Position numbers and translations under genes: made by a program
In this document: positions 1-10,372 of the stretch, in pieces
Position numbering within the stretch: position 1 is the stretch's first letter
Layout: each line of letters opens with the position of its first letter
DNA from: Prochlorococcus sp. AG-412-J13
Lineage (GTDB): Bacteria; Cyanobacteriota; Cyanobacteriia; PCC-6307; Cyanobiaceae
Direction of reading: 5' to 3'
NCBI GenBank assembly: GCA_003214815.1
Contig: QCLE01000002.1
Span: 62,001 to 126,000, forward strand
DNA: 64,000 bases
Notes under the pieces: model-generated
What the model was told of the DNA's origin: nothing
Seen by the model: the letters and a program-made list of their open reading frames with translations, nothing else
The model's database searches: none

Positions 1-1250
1 AAAGTTTGTCCTCCTCCAGAAACAACACCCTCTTCAATAGCAGCTTTTGTAGCATTAAGGGAATCTTCGATTCTCAACTTTTTATACTTCATCTCTGTTT
101 CTGTAGCAGCTCCTACTTTGATAAGAGCTACTCCTCCGGCTAGTTTAGCTATCCTTTCATTGATTTTATCCTGATCATACTCAGATTCAGTTATATTTAC
201 TTCTCTCTTTAATTTCTCTACTCGCGCTTTAACTAAATCTTTAGTGTCTTCGAAGGCAACAATTGTAGTTTTGTCCTTTGTGATAGTTATTTTTTTTGCT
301 TTGCCTAAATCATTAATCGATACTTTATCAAGTGTCATAGATTTATCTTCGCTAATTAACTTAGCCCCTGTAAGAATTGCAATATCTTCAAGGGCAGCTT
401 TTCTTCTTTCACCAAATAATGGAGCTCTTACGGAAGCTACATTTAAAACCCCACTATTCTTATTCAAAACCAGAGTGGTTAAAGCCTCTCCTTCGATATC
501 TTCAGCAAGAATTAGAAAAGGTGAGCCTGACTTCTGAATTTCTTCAAGTATTGGAACTAGATCAACTAAATTTGAGATTTTTTGATCAGTTATTAATATT
601 TTAGGGTTTTCAAGTTCACAAACTTGTCTTTCTTGGTCTGTTACGAAATATGGAGAACTATAACCTCTATCAAAAGACATTCCTTCGGTTATATCTAATT
701 CTGTTTCTAGTGATTGAGATTCTTCAACAGTTATTACACCATCTGAAGTAACAATATCCATTGCTTTAGAAATTATAGATCCAATTTCTTCATCACCTCC
801 AGCACTAACTGTTGAAACTTTTTGGATATCAGACCCACTTAATGAAATACTTTTGGAACTTAATTTTTCTAAGACAAAAGCTAGGCCTGCCTCCATGCCT
901 TTTTTTAACTCCATAGGGTTGGCGCCAGAAGCAATATTTTTTAATCCCTCCTGAACCATCTTCTGAGTCAAAATGGTTGCTGTTGTTGTTCCATCACCAG
1001 CAGTCTCTTTTGTCTTGGATGCAACTTGTTCTATTAATTTCGCACCTAAATTAGAAATAGGGTTTTCAATCTCGATCTCTTTAGCAACTGTAGATCCATC
1101 TCTTACTATATCTGGCGAACCAAATTTCTTTTCTATTACAACGTTTTTTGCTTTTGGCCCAATAGTAACCTTTACTGCATTAGCAACGAAATTTACACCT
1201 TTTTCTAACGCTTCTCTTGATTCATTAGAAAAACTTAACTGTTTAGCCAT
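1..1250 (-). CDS. groEL: Chaperonin GroEL, 60 kDa subunit (3' end cut by window edge)
   Basis: This encodes the Hsp60 chaperonin that folds proteins inside a double-ring ATPase. The ATG is at 1250 and about 416 residues are visible before the window edge; the C-terminus is missing. I read the ATP-site motif GDGTTTA (near residue 85), the DGxTVAKE segment (near 50), the apical-domain substrate-binding SPYF and the [13 protein letters not shown] helix. No groES lies beside the gene, so this is a solo copy. Cyanobacteria usually carry two groEL genes, one with groES and one alone; calling this the second copy is inference. The segment KAKNV replaces the more usual KGRNV near the nucleotide-binding region. 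Confidence 0.97.
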   Translation of the reverse strand, partial: MAKQLSFSNESREALEKGVNFVANAVKVTIGPKAKNVVIEKKFGSPDIVRDGSTVAKEIEIENPISNLGAKLIEQVASKTKETAGDGTTTATILTQKMVQEGLKNIASGANPMELKKGMEAGLAFVLEKLSSKSISLSGSDIQKVSTVSAGGDEEIGSIISKAMDIVTSDGVITVEESQSLETELDITEGMSFDRGYSSPYFVTDQERQVCELENPKILITDQKISNLVDLVPILEEIQKSGSPFLILAEDIEGEALTTLVLNKNSGVLNVASVRAPLFGERRKAALEDIAILTGAKLISEDKSMTLDKVSINDLGKAKKITITKDKTTIVAFEDTKDLVKARVEKLKREVNITESEYDQDKINERIAKLAGGVALIKVGAATETEMKYKKLRIEDSLNATKAAIEEGVVSGGGQT

Positions 1251-1381
1251 GTTTATTTGATCTTTAATCTTATTCTAATCTCCCATAGAATCATTTTTAA
1301 GGGATATTTAATTAAGTGGGGAAAGCCGAATTTCTTTTAATGAGACATACAAATTAACTCAAATAAGAGTATCTTTAAGTT

Positions 1382-1561
1382 ATGGAAGAAACAAATAATC
1401 TTATTTTTACTCTTACCGCAATCCTCGCGATTGCTATGACACTAATATACTTTCCTTTAAGATTTTTCTTGACATTAACTGCTAGGAGTCGAAGACTAAA
1501 ACTTTTACAAAAAATTAGAAGGTTAAGAGATGAATTGGGTCAGCCTTATGAAAGTACATAA
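1382..1561 (+). CDS. Small single-span membrane protein, conserved-looking, unknown function
   Basis: A 59-residue reading frame begins MEETNNLIFTLTAILAIAMT. One hydrophobic helix covers about residues 8-30 and is followed by a strongly basic segment (RSRRLKLLQKIRRLRDE), giving an N-out/C-in topology by the positive-inside rule. It ends exactly one base before the convergent fabG stop codon, which suggests the frame is real and packed against its neighbour. I recognise no family. Confidence 0.7.
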   Translation: MEETNNLIFTLTAILAIAMTLIYFPLRFFLTLTARSRRLKLLQKIRRLRDELGQPYEST

Positions 1562-2311
1562 TTAAATACTCATACCCCCGTCTATACTTATTGTTTGCCC
1601 TGTAATGTACCTTCCTGCATCACTTGAAACTAAGAATGACACTAAGTTTGCAATTTGAGTACAACTTCCTAATTTTCCTAAAGGAATAACTTTAAGAATC
1701 TCTTCAGTATTAAGTTTTTCAGTCATCTCTGTTTCTATGAAACCTGGAGCTATTGCATTTACGTTTATACCTCTTGAAGCAAATTCTTTAGCACAAGTTT
1801 TGGTAAATCCAATAACTCCAGCTTTGGCGGCAGAATAATTTGCTTGACCGGGATTACCAATTATTCCAACAACAGATGAAATATTTACGATGCTACCACT
1901 TCTTTTTTTCATCATAAATTTTGAAGCATATTTTGTACAAAGAAAAACTCCTTTTAAGTTTGTATTTAGTACGTCGTCCCATTGTTCCGATTTCATTCTC
2001 ATCAATAGTCCATCTCTAGTAATGCCAGCATTGTTAATAAGAATATCAATGGTGCCATTAATTTTGATTATTTCTTCAAAAGCTAAACTGACAGATTCCT
2101 CTTTTGAAACATCAAATTTTAATTTATGAGCTTTGCCTCCCGAATTTTTTATTGAATTTACAACTTCTTCAGCTTTTTCATCAGAAGAAGAGTAATTAAT
2201 AAAAACTGCTGCTCCTAAGCGGCTTAGTTCTAAAGCAATTTCCTTACCAATTCCTCTGCTAGCTCCAGTTATTAAAGCAACTTTGCCTGATAGTGAATCT
2301 GTATTAGACAT
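1562..2311 (-). CDS. fabG: 3-oxoacyl-[acyl-carrier-protein] reductase FabG
   Basis: NADPH-dependent reduction of 3-oxoacyl-ACP in the fatty-acid elongation cycle, cytoplasmic. The 249-residue protein is a classical short-chain dehydrogenase: nucleotide motif TGASRGIG at 15-22, NNAG at 93-96, catalytic Ser near 145, and YSAAK with Tyr159 and Lys163. The ITRDGLLMRM segment after NNAG is typical of FabG rather than generic SDRs. The length is normal. It is divergent from ispD, with about 90 bp between the two starts holding both promoters, and convergent with the small membrane protein gene. Confidence 0.95.
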   Translation of the reverse strand: MSNTDSLSGKVALITGASRGIGKEIALELSRLGAAVFINYSSSDEKAEEVVNSIKNSGGKAHKLKFDVSKEESVSLAFEEIIKINGTIDILINNAGITRDGLLMRMKSEQWDDVLNTNLKGVFLCTKYASKFMMKKRSGSIVNISSVVGIIGNPGQANYSAAKAGVIGFTKTCAKEFASRGINVNAIAPGFIETEMTEKLNTEEILKVIPLGKLGSCTQIANLVSFLVSSDAGRYITGQTISIDGGMSI

Positions 2312-2403
2312 TATGAAATTTTATAATTTTTAATCGTAGTACTATTTGTGTAAAGATATTGTTTTTATTTATAATTGTCTAGAAAACATTAAGACCTTCT
2401 ATT

Positions 2404-3075
2404 GTGCACTTTTTAATACCAGCTGCAGGGAGTGGTAGCAGAATGAAAGCTGGAAAAAATAAATTACTTATTGATTTAGAGGGAGAGTCTTTGATTTATT
2501 GGACACTTAAATCTGTATTTTCTGCAAGCTCAACAAATTGGGTTGGCATAATTGGGCAACCGAAAGATAAAAATTTATTATTAAATTCAGCAAAGGATCT
2601 TGCCCATAAAGTTCATTGGATTAATGGTGGTGACACCAGACAACAGTCAGTTTTTAATGGTTTAAAAGCGTTGCCAAAAGATGCTGAAAAAGTTTTAATA
2701 CATGATGGTGCTAGATGTCTAATTAATCCTGAATTGATAGACCTTTGTGCCAAGCAATTAGATGAACATGAAGCTGTAATTTTGGCTAATAAGGTAACTG
2801 ACACAATAAAGATTGTTGATAATGAGGGTTTTATTAAAGAAACACCAGATAGAAATTATTTATGGGCAGCGCAAACTCCTCAGGGCTTTTTAGTAGATAA
2901 ATTAAAAAAAGCTCACAAGATGGCAATTGATAAAAAATGGAAAGTCACAGATGATGCCTCACTATTCGAAATGCTTAATTGGAAAGTAAAGATTATTGAA
3001 GGAACTTATTCAAATATAAAGATTACATCCCCTGTAGATTTGAAAATAGCAAAACTTTTTGTGAAGAACTCCTAG
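2404..3075 (+). CDS. ispD: 2-C-methyl-D-erythritol 4-phosphate cytidylyltransferase IspD
   Basis: The third step of the non-mevalonate (MEP) isoprenoid pathway: CTP plus MEP gives CDP-ME, feeding carotenoid, phytol and quinone synthesis. The start is a GTG at 2404 directly before HFLIPAAGSGSRM, which is the CTP-binding loop (AAGxGxRM, residues 7-14). The central VLIHDGARCLI and the later AAQTPQGF and TDDASLFE segments are diagnostic of IspD. At 223 residues it is full length. The next gene is convergent and starts immediately at its stop codon. Confidence 0.95.
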   Translation: MHFLIPAAGSGSRMKAGKNKLLIDLEGESLIYWTLKSVFSASSTNWVGIIGQPKDKNLLLNSAKDLAHKVHWINGGDTRQQSVFNGLKALPKDAEKVLIHDGARCLINPELIDLCAKQLDEHEAVILANKVTDTIKIVDNEGFIKETPDRNYLWAAQTPQGFLVDKLKKAHKMAIDKKWKVTDDASLFEMLNWKVKIIEGTYSNIKITSPVDLKIAKLFVKNS

Positions 3076-3945
3076 TTAAAAAGGTTTATCGATACTAAGA
3101 ATGCCGTTATCACCATTTAAGATTGCTTCATACCCTAACGGGATGCATGCATTCCCTGATATGTGGCCTATTGGGAGATCAAAAAGAATAGGAAAATCAA
3201 ACTCTTGGAGTCTTTCAATAATGCAGTTTTTTAGTAAATCTTTCCATTCAAGATCGCAAGAATCATTAGAAAAACTTCCGAATCCAATACCCGAAATTTC
3301 AGTAAGTGTTTTAGTCATCCTGAGGTAAGTCAACATGCGATCAATTTTATAAATATCTTCATTAATATCTTCAAAAATTATTATTTTCCCTTTGCAATCT
3401 GGAAAGTGATTAGTACCAATTAAAAAAGTAGCAATAGTTAAGTTAGAAACGATAATTTCTCCTTTAGCTTTCCCACCTCTTAAAGGAATCCCTCTTATGT
3501 CTTCAACATATCCCTCAAAAAGTAAATTTCTTAATCTCTCAAGACTCCACTCTGGCTCTTTGAAAAGGCCAGTAACCATGGGCCCATGAATAGAACCTAT
3601 AAATCCTTGAGAATATTTAGATAGTAATAAAGAACATGTATCTGAGAATCCAAGCATTAAACCATGCTGCCAAGAAGGTTCTTTTTCTAAAAGTCTTGCT
3701 GAACCCCAGCCTCCTTTTGCAAAAATGATTAGCTTACTATTTTGTGCTTTTTCCAGTTTTTCAAATCTAGTTAAATCATCACCTGCAAAATAACCAAATT
3801 TTTTTGATAGAGAATTATTTTCATTAATTTCCAACCCCCATGTTTTTAAGATTTCTATGCCTTTTTGAAAATTTTCGTCTTCATCAATAAAGGAGCCTGG
3901 AGCTAAAATATCTATTAGATCACCTTTTTTTAATCTAAAAACCAT
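3076..3945 (-). CDS. Muramoyl-tetrapeptide LD-carboxypeptidase family protein (peptidase S66)
   Basis: LD-carboxypeptidases remove the terminal D-Ala from the tetrapeptide of recycled murein. The 289-residue protein shows the S66 layout: N-terminal GDLIDILAPGS, the GGWGSARLL strand (78-86), and a plausible catalytic triad of Ser101 in GFSDT, Glu192 in FEDINED and His261 in GHISGN. There is no signal peptide, in agreement with a cytoplasmic recycling role. S66 also contains microcin-C immunity (MccF) enzymes, so the exact substrate is not certain. It runs toward ispD and lies 9 bp downstream of ubiA on the same strand. Confidence 0.88.
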   Translation of the reverse strand: MVFRLKKGDLIDILAPGSFIDEDENFQKGIEILKTWGLEINENNSLSKKFGYFAGDDLTRFEKLEKAQNSKLIIFAKGGWGSARLLEKEPSWQHGLMLGFSDTCSLLLSKYSQGFIGSIHGPMVTGLFKEPEWSLERLRNLLFEGYVEDIRGIPLRGGKAKGEIIVSNLTIATFLIGTNHFPDCKGKIIIFEDINEDIYKIDRMLTYLRMTKTLTEISGIGFGSFSNDSCDLEWKDLLKNCIIERLQEFDFPILFDLPIGHISGNACIPLGYEAILNGDNGILSIDKPF

Positions 3946-3954
3946 ATTTAGAAT

Positions 3955-4863
3955 TTATGAGGCAATAATAATTCCTAATAAAAGGACTCCTCCATAAATT
4001 GATTGATTTTTGAAGTGATTCCCAATATTTTTTATTGATTGCTTTTCCTCAGGAAATACCTTTAGTATATCTCTCTGCATTAAGATTGACGTTGTAAGCC
4101 AAATTGGCCAAAAAATAAAATCCATTTGATTAATAAATCCGCATAATGCGAGAAAACTAGAAGTTAAAAAATAACAAATTTGAATAGTTATTTTTGTATT
4201 GTTCTGGAGGTTAACAGCGGAACTATTTATTCCAATTTTGATATCATATTTTTTATCTGCTAAAGCATAAATCGTGTCAAAGCCAAAAGTCCAAAAAATG
4301 GTAGCTAGCCAGCAAAACAATAAAACAATACTATTCAAATTGCCTTCTTTTGCGGCCCAGGGAATTAAGACAGCAAAACCCCAGCATATGGATAAGATTA
4401 ATTGAGGATATTTAAACCATCTTTTGGCAGAAGGATAAATTAAAATAATAGGTAAAGCTAAAAAAGCAAGTAAAATTGAAAGGAGCCTCCCAGGTTGAGG
4501 TAGTGAAAAAGTTAAAAAGAAACTACATAAAATTAAAAAGAAAAGAATTGAATAAGCCGTTTTAAGACCGATTTTATTTGCAGCTAGAGGTCTATTTTTT
4601 GTCCTAAAAACTCTTTGATCAATTTTTTTGTCCCAAATATCATTAGCCACGCAGCCTAATCCACTTACTAGTAGTCCTCCCAGAATTATTCTTAACAACA
4701 TTAAAAATGTTGGATTAGCATCTGGGGTTAAATATAAACTCCATCCAGCAGGAATAAGTAAAATCATTCTTCCAGTTGGCTTATTCCACCTTAATAATTC
4801 AAAAAAAGTACTTAATTTAATTTGTCGATTATTGTTTTGCATATAACCTATTGTATATTTCAT
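3955..4863 (-). CDS. ubiA: 4-hydroxybenzoate polyprenyltransferase (UbiA family; plastoquinone pathway)
   Basis: A membrane prenyltransferase joining a polyprenyl chain to 4-hydroxybenzoate, the committed step of plastoquinone formation in cyanobacteria. The 302 residues are very hydrophobic with roughly eight or nine helices. The first Asp-rich motif NDIWDKKID sits at 74-82 followed by RTKNRPLA, and the second motif ADKKYDIKIG lies in the C-terminal half. An internal ATG at residue 8 is an alternative start. It is divergent from ppx, and the S66 peptidase gene follows on the same strand 9 bp away. Confidence 0.92.
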   Translation of the reverse strand: MKYTIGYMQNNNRQIKLSTFFELLRWNKPTGRMILLIPAGWSLYLTPDANPTFLMLLRIILGGLLVSGLGCVANDIWDKKIDQRVFRTKNRPLAANKIGLKTAYSILFFLILCSFFLTFSLPQPGRLLSILLAFLALPIILIYPSAKRWFKYPQLILSICWGFAVLIPWAAKEGNLNSIVLLFCWLATIFWTFGFDTIYALADKKYDIKIGINSSAVNLQNNTKITIQICYFLTSSFLALCGFINQMDFIFWPIWLTTSILMQRDILKVFPEEKQSIKNIGNHFKNQSIYGGVLLLGIIIAS

Positions 4864-4965
4864 AACTTTAAATAATCTTACTAGGGTTAAATGATTTCTA
4901 TTATTTAATAATCAATCTTGGGTATATTTATTAATGGATTAAAGATATCTGCATCTTAAAAAAAA

Positions 4966-6561
4966 ATGATACAGAAACAAGATTTAAGATATTTTCAAGA
5001 AAAGCAAATTTTAGTAGCTTCGATAGATATTGGAACTAACTCTACACATCTCTTGGTAGCAGAAATTAATCTAGAATTAAAATCATTTTCAATAAAATTC
5101 ACTGATAAATCAACCACTCGTCTAGGAGAAAGAGATGAGGAGGGAAATCTTACTAAAGAATCAATCCAAAGAGCATTACTTACTCTTAAGCGGTTTAAGG
5201 AATATTGTATAAGTAATGGAGTAAAACAAATAGTAACAGCAGCAACAAGTGCAGTTAGGGAAGCTCCAAACGGTCAAGATTTTATTAAAAGAGTTCTTGA
5301 TGAAACTGATATTCAAATAGAAATGATAAGTGGTTCTGAGGAAGCCAGATTAATTTACCTTGGTGTTCTTTCTGGTATGGCTTTTGAAGACCAGTCTTAT
5401 GTAATCATAGATATTGGAGGAGGATCTACAGAATTAATACTTGCAGATAAAAAAGATGCAATAGCTCTTACTAGTTCAAGAATTGGTGCGGTAAGACTGA
5501 AAAATGATTTTTTAAATAAAGAGTCTATAAATTTAGAAAGATCTAGGTTTCTAACAACTTTTATTAAAGGATCTTTAGAACCATCCGTTCGAAAAATACA
5601 GAGTAGGTCTAGGAGAGATAAGCCTTTATCTATGATTGCAACAAGTGGTACTGCAACCTCATTAGGAAATTTGATTTCAAATGATTTAGGAGAATCTAAA
5701 CAAAAGTTGAATGGTTATAAATTTAAAAGGGAAAATTTAAAGAATGTATTGGAAAAACTAATTAAATTGCCAGTTTCGGAAATCAAGAAAATACCTTCAT
5801 TAAGTGAGAGAAGAGCAGAAATAATTATTCCAGGCGCGTTGATATTAAACACCGCAATGGAGATGTTGAACTTTAATGAATTAATAATAAGTGAGAGGGC
5901 GCTTCGAGAGGGTTTAGTTGTTGATTGGATGCTTCGTAAAGGGATAATAAAAAACGAGTTAAATATTCAAAGCAGTATTAGAAAAACAACTATAGTTCAT
6001 CAGGCCAGAAAGTTTGGAGTAGATAATACAAGAGCTGAGAAAGTTATCGATATTGCCTTTCAAATCTATGATCAGACTAAAAATATCTTTTATAGCGATA
6101 ATGACCCTAAAGCTAAAGAACTTCTTTGGGCAGCTTCTTATCTTTATAATTGTGGGAAATACGTAAATGTTGGTGCATATCACAAACACTCTTGGTATTT
6201 AATAAAAAATTGTGAGTTGTTGGGATATTCTGAAGCAGAAACAAATATTATTGCTTCAATCGCTAGATACCATAGAAAGAATCTACCCAAGAAAAGACAT
6301 GAGTCGTGGCAAAATTTAATATCCAAAGAAGATAAAACATTGGTTCTTGAAATGTCATTAATTCTGAGAATAGCAGCATCTCTTGATCAAAGACCTGAAA
6401 AGGTAATCTCATCAGTTCAAATAAAATTGCAGGAAAATATTCTTACATTTGAACTTTTACCTTTAAATAGAAACCATGATCTTCTTCTTGAAAAATGGAA
6501 CTTAGGATTATGCCGTAATGTAATAAAAGAACTAAAGAATTTGGATTTAAAAGTTATTTAG
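4966..6561 (+). CDS. ppx: Exopolyphosphatase / guanosine pentaphosphate phosphohydrolase (Ppx/GppA)
   Basis: Releases orthophosphate from polyphosphate chains, and possibly acts on pppGpp. The 531-residue protein has the ASKHA phosphate loops DIGTNSTHLL (21-30) and DIGGGSTELI (near 150), the GSEEARLIYLG segment, and a C-terminal HD-type region (HKHSWYLI, IARYHRKNLP). This is the long Ppx form with the HD domain. The 3' end overlaps the convergent RodZ-like gene by 8 bp. Polyphosphate turnover is plausible for a phosphate-limited oligotroph, but that is inference. Confidence 0.94.
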   Translation: MIQKQDLRYFQEKQILVASIDIGTNSTHLLVAEINLELKSFSIKFTDKSTTRLGERDEEGNLTKESIQRALLTLKRFKEYCISNGVKQIVTAATSAVREAPNGQDFIKRVLDETDIQIEMISGSEEARLIYLGVLSGMAFEDQSYVIIDIGGGSTELILADKKDAIALTSSRIGAVRLKNDFLNKESINLERSRFLTTFIKGSLEPSVRKIQSRSRRDKPLSMIATSGTATSLGNLISNDLGESKQKLNGYKFKRENLKNVLEKLIKLPVSEIKKIPSLSERRAEIIIPGALILNTAMEMLNFNELIISERALREGLVVDWMLRKGIIKNELNIQSSIRKTTIVHQARKFGVDNTRAEKVIDIAFQIYDQTKNIFYSDNDPKAKELLWAASYLYNCGKYVNVGAYHKHSWYLIKNCELLGYSEAETNIIASIARYHRKNLPKKRHESWQNLISKEDKTLVLEMSLILRIAASLDQRPEKVISSVQIKLQENILTFELLPLNRNHDLLLEKWNLGLCRNVIKELKNLDLKVI

Positions 6562-7048
6562 TTTTTTTAATAAGTTCTTGTTTTGGAGTTTGATTCTGAG
6601 AAGAGTCTGAAAATAAATTGAAAATTAAGGACGAGGCGATTAGTCCGAGAAAGCCTGAAATTAAAATAAATATTAGGAACCCTAATGGATTAAGATTCTT
6701 AGATTGCCTAGATTTGTAATTTTTTTTTGAAACTTCTTCAACTATTTCTTGAATTTTTACTTCTTTCCTTTCTGTCTGGAATTCATCCATTATAAATTCT
6801 GTATCAAGTTTGAGCTTCTGTGAAATCCTTCTAATCATTGCTTTGACAAATACTTTTTCAGGTAGCTTTTCTTCATTACCTTCTTCTATGGCTTCAAGTT
6901 GATGAGCTCCGATTTTTAAATCAGAAGCCAATTCTTCAATAGATTGATTTCTATTTAACCTAGCCTCTTTAATGAAATTTCCAATTCTCTTTAAAGAGGA
7001 ATTTTCTCCTTTAATGTTGTTTCCCGAAACAGATTTTATTTCTTTCAA
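6554..7048 (-). CDS. RodZ-like helix-turn-helix membrane protein, short form
   Basis: The 164-residue protein has a cytoplasmic RodZ-type HTH at about 22-80 (IGNFIKEARLNRNQSIEEL then EAIEEGNEEKLPEKVFVKAM), a basic linker, and one transmembrane helix near 120-145. Only about 20 residues follow the helix, so the periplasmic beta-domain found in E. coli RodZ is absent. In other bacteria RodZ links MreB to the elongation machinery. The start is TTG at 7048: an in-frame stop lies a few codons upstream and no ATG is available between. It is convergent with ppx and upstream of cobM on the same strand. Confidence 0.8.
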   Translation of the reverse strand: MKEIKSVSGNNIKGENSSLKRIGNFIKEARLNRNQSIEELASDLKIGAHQLEAIEEGNEEKLPEKVFVKAMIRRISQKLKLDTEFIMDEFQTERKEVKIQEIVEEVSKKNYKSRQSKNLNPLGFLIFILISGFLGLIASSLIFNLFSDSSQNQTPKQELIKKTK

Positions 7049-7102
7049 AGCAAGTAATTTTTACTAATTATAGTAATTAATATTTTTCTATCAACTTTAA
7101 GA

Positions 7103-7858
7103 TTATTTATTCCTAAAGAGATGTCTGTAAGATGGATTATAAAGATTAGATCTTTTTTGAGAATTACTAATTGCTGGGCTAATTATGTAAATGGTTGTTC
7201 TAATTAGTTTTTTCTCAATAGAAAATTTTTCCATATCTTTTAATTCTATTAATGATGTCCAACCATCATCCCAAGATACTCTGAATCCAACAATCACTTT
7301 AGTCTCTGGAGGGTAAAACTCTAGTAGAGTTTGTTGAGATCTTTTCACATGCCTAGCACTTAGATAAAGACATATAGAGGAATTGTGTTTCGCAAGGTTT
7401 TTCAGAGATTCTTTTTCGGGCATCCCTGTTCGCCCTCCTGCTCTAGTTAAAATTATTGTTTGAGTTACGTCAGGGATGGTTAACTCAGCTTCATGATATG
7501 CTGCAGCAACTTGAAAAGCACTTACACCAGGAACAACTTCGATTTCAATTTTTTCATTTTTTAAAATTTCGATTTGTTCTCTAATTGCTCCAAAAAGGCA
7601 AGGGTCTCCATCATGCAACCTTACAACAGTTTTCCCTGCCTGAAACTTTTCTATCATAATTGAGGTGATTTGCTCTAAGTTGAGCGAACTCGTTTTTATG
7701 TTTTCAGAACTTTCCTTAGAAAAATCTAAAATCTTTTCAGGAATTAGAGAATCAGTCCAAATAATGACATCTGCAATTTTTATCTTTTTTAATGCTTTTA
7801 AAGTTAATAATTCTGGATCACCTGGACCAACACCAATAAAGGATATTTTATTATCCAT
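7103..7858 (-). CDS. cobM: Precorrin-4 C11-methyltransferase CobM
   Basis: An SAM-dependent methylation in the corrin ring pathway to the (pseudo)cobalamin made by picocyanobacteria. Motifs are the N-terminal SAM-methylase [28 protein letters not shown], and the [13 protein letters not shown] loop. I place the start at ATG 7858 (protein beginning MDNKIS), which overlaps the lgt stop by 8 bp; a further ATG at 7876 would add six residues and enlarge the overlap. Translational coupling to lgt is likely although their functions are unrelated. Other cob genes in the window are remote (cobK, cobO). Confidence 0.92.
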   Translation of the reverse strand: MDNKISFIGVGPGDPELLTLKALKKIKIADVIIWTDSLIPEKILDFSKESSENIKTSSLNLEQITSIMIEKFQAGKTVVRLHDGDPCLFGAIREQIEILKNEKIEIEVVPGVSAFQVAAAYHEAELTIPDVTQTIILTRAGGRTGMPEKESLKNLAKHNSSICLYLSARHVKRSQQTLLEFYPPETKVIVGFRVSWDDGWTSLIELKDMEKFSIEKKLIRTTIYIISPAISNSQKRSNLYNPSYRHLFRNK

Positions 7859-8744
7859 TCTTTCTATTTTTCCCACTATATGTTCTCAATCTTAAAAAAA
7901 ATATTCCAATTAATCCAGAAGAAAATAGAAAAATACTTATAAATTGAGCCATTCTTATACCTCCATCACAGAAAGGTGGAAGTCCACCAATGCATAGTGG
8001 GTCAGTTCTTAAACCTTCAATCCAGAATCTTCCAAAGCTATAACTTATTAAATAAAGACAGCTAATAAAGCCAGGCCTGAAAAAATCTGTTTTATTTTGT
8101 TTATTAAAGATAATAATAAGGAGGATGAAAATTAAAAGATTCCACAATGACTCATAGAGAAATGTAGGATGAAAAAATTCATAATTAAGAAATTCTAAAG
8201 GCCTATTTTGGATAGGTATAAATAATTTCCAAGGCAAATTTGTAGGAATTCCAAAGGCTTCGTTATTGAAAAAATTTCCCCACCTTCCTATTGATTGTCC
8301 AAGAATAATCGAGGGTATTAATATATCTATAAAAGTTTTTAAATTAATTTTTTTCGACTTACAGAAATAGATAACAGATATTAATCCTCCAATTAGACCT
8401 CCATGGATTGCTATGCCTCCTTCCCAAACTGCAAGAAAAGAAGGTATTTGAATGATGTTATTGAATAGTTCTAAAGAAGTAAAAAAGTTCGCTCCGCTAT
8501 ACTGCCTCCACTCAAAAATTACGTAATAAGCTCTAGCTCCAATAATTGAAGAGATTATTAATGATGGAAGTATTTCACTAATGTAATCTGGGTTAATATT
8601 TCTTGTCTTTGATAGTTTTTTAGAGATAAAGAGGCCTATTAAAACTGAAACCGAAATAAGCAATCCATACCATCTAACAGTGATAAATCCTAAATTTAAA
8701 AAAGTTTCTCCTGGAGATTGTATAAAAGCTTGAAGTATAAGCAT
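7851..8744 (-). CDS. lgt: Prolipoprotein diacylglyceryl transferase Lgt
   Basis: Transfers diacylglycerol from phosphatidylglycerol to the lipobox cysteine of preprolipoproteins at the inner membrane. The 297-residue protein has about seven transmembrane helices, the family signature [13 protein letters not shown], the essential HGGLIGG segment in the first half, and the [10 protein letters not shown] motif near the C-terminus. The length is normal. It lies 10 bp downstream of petA on the same strand and overlaps cobM, so it may be read through from the petC-petA operon. Confidence 0.96.
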   Translation of the reverse strand: MLILQAFIQSPGETFLNLGFITVRWYGLLISVSVLIGLFISKKLSKTRNINPDYISEILPSLIISSIIGARAYYVIFEWRQYSGANFFTSLELFNNIIQIPSFLAVWEGGIAIHGGLIGGLISVIYFCKSKKINLKTFIDILIPSIILGQSIGRWGNFFNNEAFGIPTNLPWKLFIPIQNRPLEFLNYEFFHPTFLYESLWNLLIFILLIIIFNKQNKTDFFRPGFISCLYLISYSFGRFWIEGLRTDPLCIGGLPPFCDGGIRMAQFISIFLFSSGLIGIFFLRLRTYSGKNRKNG

Positions 8745-8754
8745 TTAAAGAAAG

Positions 8755-9708
8755 TTAGATACCCTCTGCTGCTTGCACTTTTTCTACTTGTTTTTTCTTT
8801 AATACTAAAAGTATTTGTGTTAGACCTACACCAATAAAGAATGCAATCAATCCAATTACTCTATAAGGGCTCTGAAGTACAACCTCAGCATCTAATTGCC
8901 CAAAGCCGCCAACGTTGGGATCATTAGTAAGCGGGTCACCTGCACTAATTTTTTCTTGTGCTTTTACGATAAGTTGAGGACCAACAGGTACTGATTCAGT
9001 AATTATCTCACCATTCTCGTTTTCTATATTGACCTTATAGCTACCATCTTCAATTGTGTCTATTGAATTTATAGTTCCTGAGGTGGAAGAAGTGAAAACT
9101 ACATTATTGCTTTTTTCTCCAGTTGGGTATACCTGACCTCTACCTCTATTGCCTCCGATATGCAACGAGTATTTTCCATAGTGATATTCTTTATTAGTGG
9201 ATGGATCAGGGGAAAGCACAGGAAAAACGATTTCTTTATTAGTATCCCCAGGTAAAGGTCCGACAATGATGATATTATCTTTTTCTTCACTGTAATTAGT
9301 GAAATAAACCCCTTCTGTCTCCTCTTTAATTTCTTCGGTCCATCTTTCTTGTGGAGCAAGCTTAAAGCCATCAGGCAGCATTACAACAGCACCAACTTGT
9401 AATGGAACTTCAGAACCATCAGCCCCGATCTCTTTTAAGTCATTTTTGTAGGGTATTTTGACTACAGCTTTGAAAACACTATCTGCTCCAACAGATTGTG
9501 GAACTTCTGCAATTGTAGGCATCTGGGCTAGATGACAATTTGCACAGACTATCTTTCCTGTGGCTTCTCTTGGGGATTCGTAGTTTTGCTGAGCCCAAAA
9601 TGGATAAGCAAAAGTGATCTTTGGAAAAAATACAATGCTCGAAATGAAAAGCAGAGTACAGATAAATAAACTTGTTTTTTTCATGATTTGATTTTTAAGA
9701 TCTTTCAT
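8755..9708 (-). CDS. petA: Cytochrome f, apoprotein (cytochrome b6f complex)
   Basis: The c-type haem subunit of the b6f complex that passes electrons from the Rieske protein to plastocyanin. I choose ATG 9708, four bases after the petC stop (317 residues); the frame is open farther upstream only inside petC. A Sec signal peptide ends at FAYPFWAQ, leaving Tyr35 as the mature N-terminus and axial haem ligand. CANCH at 55-59 binds haem covalently, and a C-terminal helix anchors the protein in the thylakoid membrane. ATG 9684 is a possible alternative start. Confidence 0.96.
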   Translation of the reverse strand: MKDLKNQIMKKTSLFICTLLFISSIVFFPKITFAYPFWAQQNYESPREATGKIVCANCHLAQMPTIAEVPQSVGADSVFKAVVKIPYKNDLKEIGADGSEVPLQVGAVVMLPDGFKLAPQERWTEEIKEETEGVYFTNYSEEKDNIIIVGPLPGDTNKEIVFPVLSPDPSTNKEYHYGKYSLHIGGNRGRGQVYPTGEKSNNVVFTSSTSGTINSIDTIEDGSYKVNIENENGEIITESVPVGPQLIVKAQEKISAGDPLTNDPNVGGFGQLDAEVVLQSPYRVIGLIAFFIGVGLTQILLVLKKKQVEKVQAAEGI

Positions 9709-9712
9709 TTTT

Positions 9713-10249
9713 TTATGCCCACCATGGATTTTCATTAGTTCTAAAGTCAGTTTCTGACCATTGTTTGACGAGTACAGCATCATCTTCAATATCTACATGA
9801 GCCAGAGCTAAAGATAAAGGAGCAGGCCCTCTTACTACCTTCCCATTTGTATCGTACTGACTGCCATGACAAGGACATATAAATTTATTAGCACCACTAT
9901 CCCATGGGACAACGCAACCTAAATGAGTACAAATTGCATTTAAACCAAATTCTCCTATTTCCCCACCCTCATTAACTATTAAATAAGTTGGATCTCCCTT
10001 TAGACCCTGAACTAGACTTCTGTCTCCTGCTTGATGGGTAGCTAACCAACCTGTCTTAGTTATTGGATTCCCTAATTCATCTTTAGCAGAAGTTCCACCA
10101 CCACCACCACCGGCTCTTAAAGGCATGAAATAATTTGCTACGGGGTAAAGGGCTCCTAAAGCTACTCCAGTTGCAGTACCAAATGTAAGAAGATTCATAA
10201 ATTGCCTTCGACCCATTGAAGGAACATCATTGGAACTTAATTGAGTCAT
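9713..10249 (-). CDS. petC: Rieske iron-sulfur protein of the cytochrome b6f complex
   Basis: Carries the 2Fe-2S cluster that oxidises plastoquinol in the b6f complex. In the 178-residue protein the cluster ligands are Cys107 and His109 (CTHLGC) and Cys125 and His128 (CPCHGS), with Cys112 and Cys127 as the disulfide pair. Residues 14-15 are a twin arginine (MGRRQFMN) ahead of a single membrane helix, consistent with Tat-dependent insertion; tatC lies about 400 bp away on the same strand. A glycine-rich hinge (GGGGGG) follows the helix. It forms an operon with petA. Confidence 0.97.
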   Translation of the reverse strand: MTQLSSNDVPSMGRRQFMNLLTFGTATGVALGALYPVANYFMPLRAGGGGGGTSAKDELGNPITKTGWLATHQAGDRSLVQGLKGDPTYLIVNEGGEIGEFGLNAICTHLGCVVPWDSGANKFICPCHGSQYDTNGKVVRGPAPLSLALAHVDIEDDAVLVKQWSETDFRTNENPWWA

Positions 10250-10372
10250 TCGCTACTTGGTTCTGTTATTTATTAATTATTATGGAGCAAATTGTTCAAT
10301 TTCTGTTGCAAATAGATAGGACTTTTAATAATTTAAAGTAAAAGTTTAGGAAGTCTTAATTAATTGATTTAA

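Noticed and set aside
9709-9789. petA frame extension into petC
   Set aside because: The added residues lie wholly in the petC coding region; the signal peptide starts just after 9708.
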